From NCBI GenBank assembly GCA_046351215.1, contig JAXLYX010000006.1, forward strand, positions 620,001-684,000: 64,000 nucleotides of DNA. The letters are read 5' to 3'. Of this stretch, positions 63,720 through 64,000 are shown piece after piece. The notes under the pieces were generated by a model. It was not told the DNA's origin, did no database searches, and was given only the letters and a program-made list of their open reading frames with translations. The position numbers and the translations under genes are program-made. This stretch comes from JAXLYX01 sp046351215 (GTDB taxonomy: Bacteria; Myxococcota_A; Polyangia; Polyangiales; Houyiibacteriaceae). Positions within the stretch are counted from its first letter, which is position 1. Each line of letters opens with the position of its first letter.

Positions 63720-64000
63720 TCAGGCTCCGAGATCCGCCCGCGCTTCCGCGGCGATCTCCTTCGCCATCGTCTCGATCTTCTTCGGGTCGGGGCCCTCGAT
63801 CATCACGCGGAGCTTGGGCTCGGTGCCGCTCCAGCGTACGAGGACGCGCCCGTTCGCGCCGAGCTTCTTCTCGACGGCGCCGATGGCCTTCTGCGTGCGC
63901 GGCATCGCGTCGAGGGGCCTCCGCGTGGGTAGCTTCTCGTTCACGAGGATCTGGGGCACGCGATGCATGACCTTCTTCGTCAGCTCCGAGAGCGGCTTGC
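63720..64000 (-). CDS. glmM: Phosphoglucosamine mutase, C-terminal part (runs off window)
   Basis: The frame is open from the window edge to a TGA at 63720 (93 codons). The fragment KPLSELTKKVMHRVPQILVNEK and the phosphate-binding loop RWSGTEPKLRVMIEG match domain 4 of GlmM; the upstream catalytic domains are outside the window. The enzyme interconverts glucosamine-6- and -1-phosphate for cell wall precursors. In most bacteria glmM follows cdaA-cdaR on the same strand; here it converges on them. Confidence 0.92.
   Translation of the reverse strand, partial: KPLSELTKKVMHRVPQILVNEKLPTRRPLDAMPRTQKAIGAVEKKLGANGRVLVRWSGTEPKLRVMIEGPDPKKIETMAKEIAAEARADLGA

Overview
The window is a very GC-rich (roughly 70% by eye), densely coding piece of a Gram-negative bacterial chromosome. 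The gene content points to a Myxococcota (deltaproteobacterial, Polyangia/Sandaracinus-like) organism. The signs are lipoproteins carrying thrombospondin-3/OmpA domains, many lipobox proteins with unusual c-type heme motifs, an RpoH-like sigma factor of the myxobacterial SigB/SigC kind, a cytochrome P450, a c-di-AMP cyclase, and translation genes in the order thrS-infC-rpmI-rplT-pheS-pheT-ihfA-merR. No 16S gene is present, so the assignment is inference from content and style. Layout: 1-2.3 kb holds the 5' part of a GT39-like membrane glycosyltransferase and an M23 peptidase (minus strand). 2.4-12.2 kb is a translation block with tRNA-Val, thrS, infC (apparent CTG start), rpmI, rplT, pheST, ihfA, a MerR-type gene, tRNA-Pro, surE, apt and tRNA-Arg. 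12.2-16.7 kb is the one clearly accessory stretch: a complete group II intron (IIC-like) sits just behind the terminator hairpin of tRNA-Arg, followed by an orphan HicB-like gene, terminal repeats resembling an IS21-type end, and a two-gene HTH/unknown module behind a perfect palindrome. 16.7-24 kb has a P450, lnt, ttcA, a DUF938 methyltransferase, a Tat-exported superoxide-reductase-like protein and a DsbD-like thiol transporter.

24-31 kb is a gene set for two large heme-motif lipoproteins with a secreted HEAT-repeat protein between them and a small membrane protein after them. It lies divergent from the DsbD-like gene and is the best candidate here for an undescribed envelope redox system. 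31-34 kb is a three-gene outer-membrane set (DUF4398 lipoprotein, OmpA/TSP3 lipoprotein, TPR plus beta-barrel). 34-40.7 kb holds minus-strand genes: an RpoH-like sigma factor with a well-formed promoter and operator-like repeats, erpA, ygfZ, and the tightly overlapped group CPBP protease-HAD phosphatase-nadC-birA, with a plus-strand CAP-domain gene among them.

40.7-45 kb is the dnaG-rpoD macromolecular-synthesis pair. It is followed by about 440 bp of non-coding DNA with two tandem copies of a ~118 bp highly foldable element and a field of shorter inverted repeats, then tRNA-Met. 45-51.8 kb has an MMPL/RND transporter, ilvE and glnE. 51.9-63.7 kb is a long collinear run: yajC-secD-secF-recJ-(secreted unknown)-tilS-ftsH-folP-cdaA-ybbR, with several 4-bp stop/start overlaps. 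The window ends in the 3' part of glmM, which faces cdaA-ybbR instead of following it.

How the genes work together: most are housekeeping (tRNA charging and thiolation, translation, replication and transcription initiation, Sec export, Fe-S biogenesis, NAD, biotin, folate and c-di-AMP metabolism). Convergent gene pairs are often separated by strong GC-rich hairpins with little or no T-tract.
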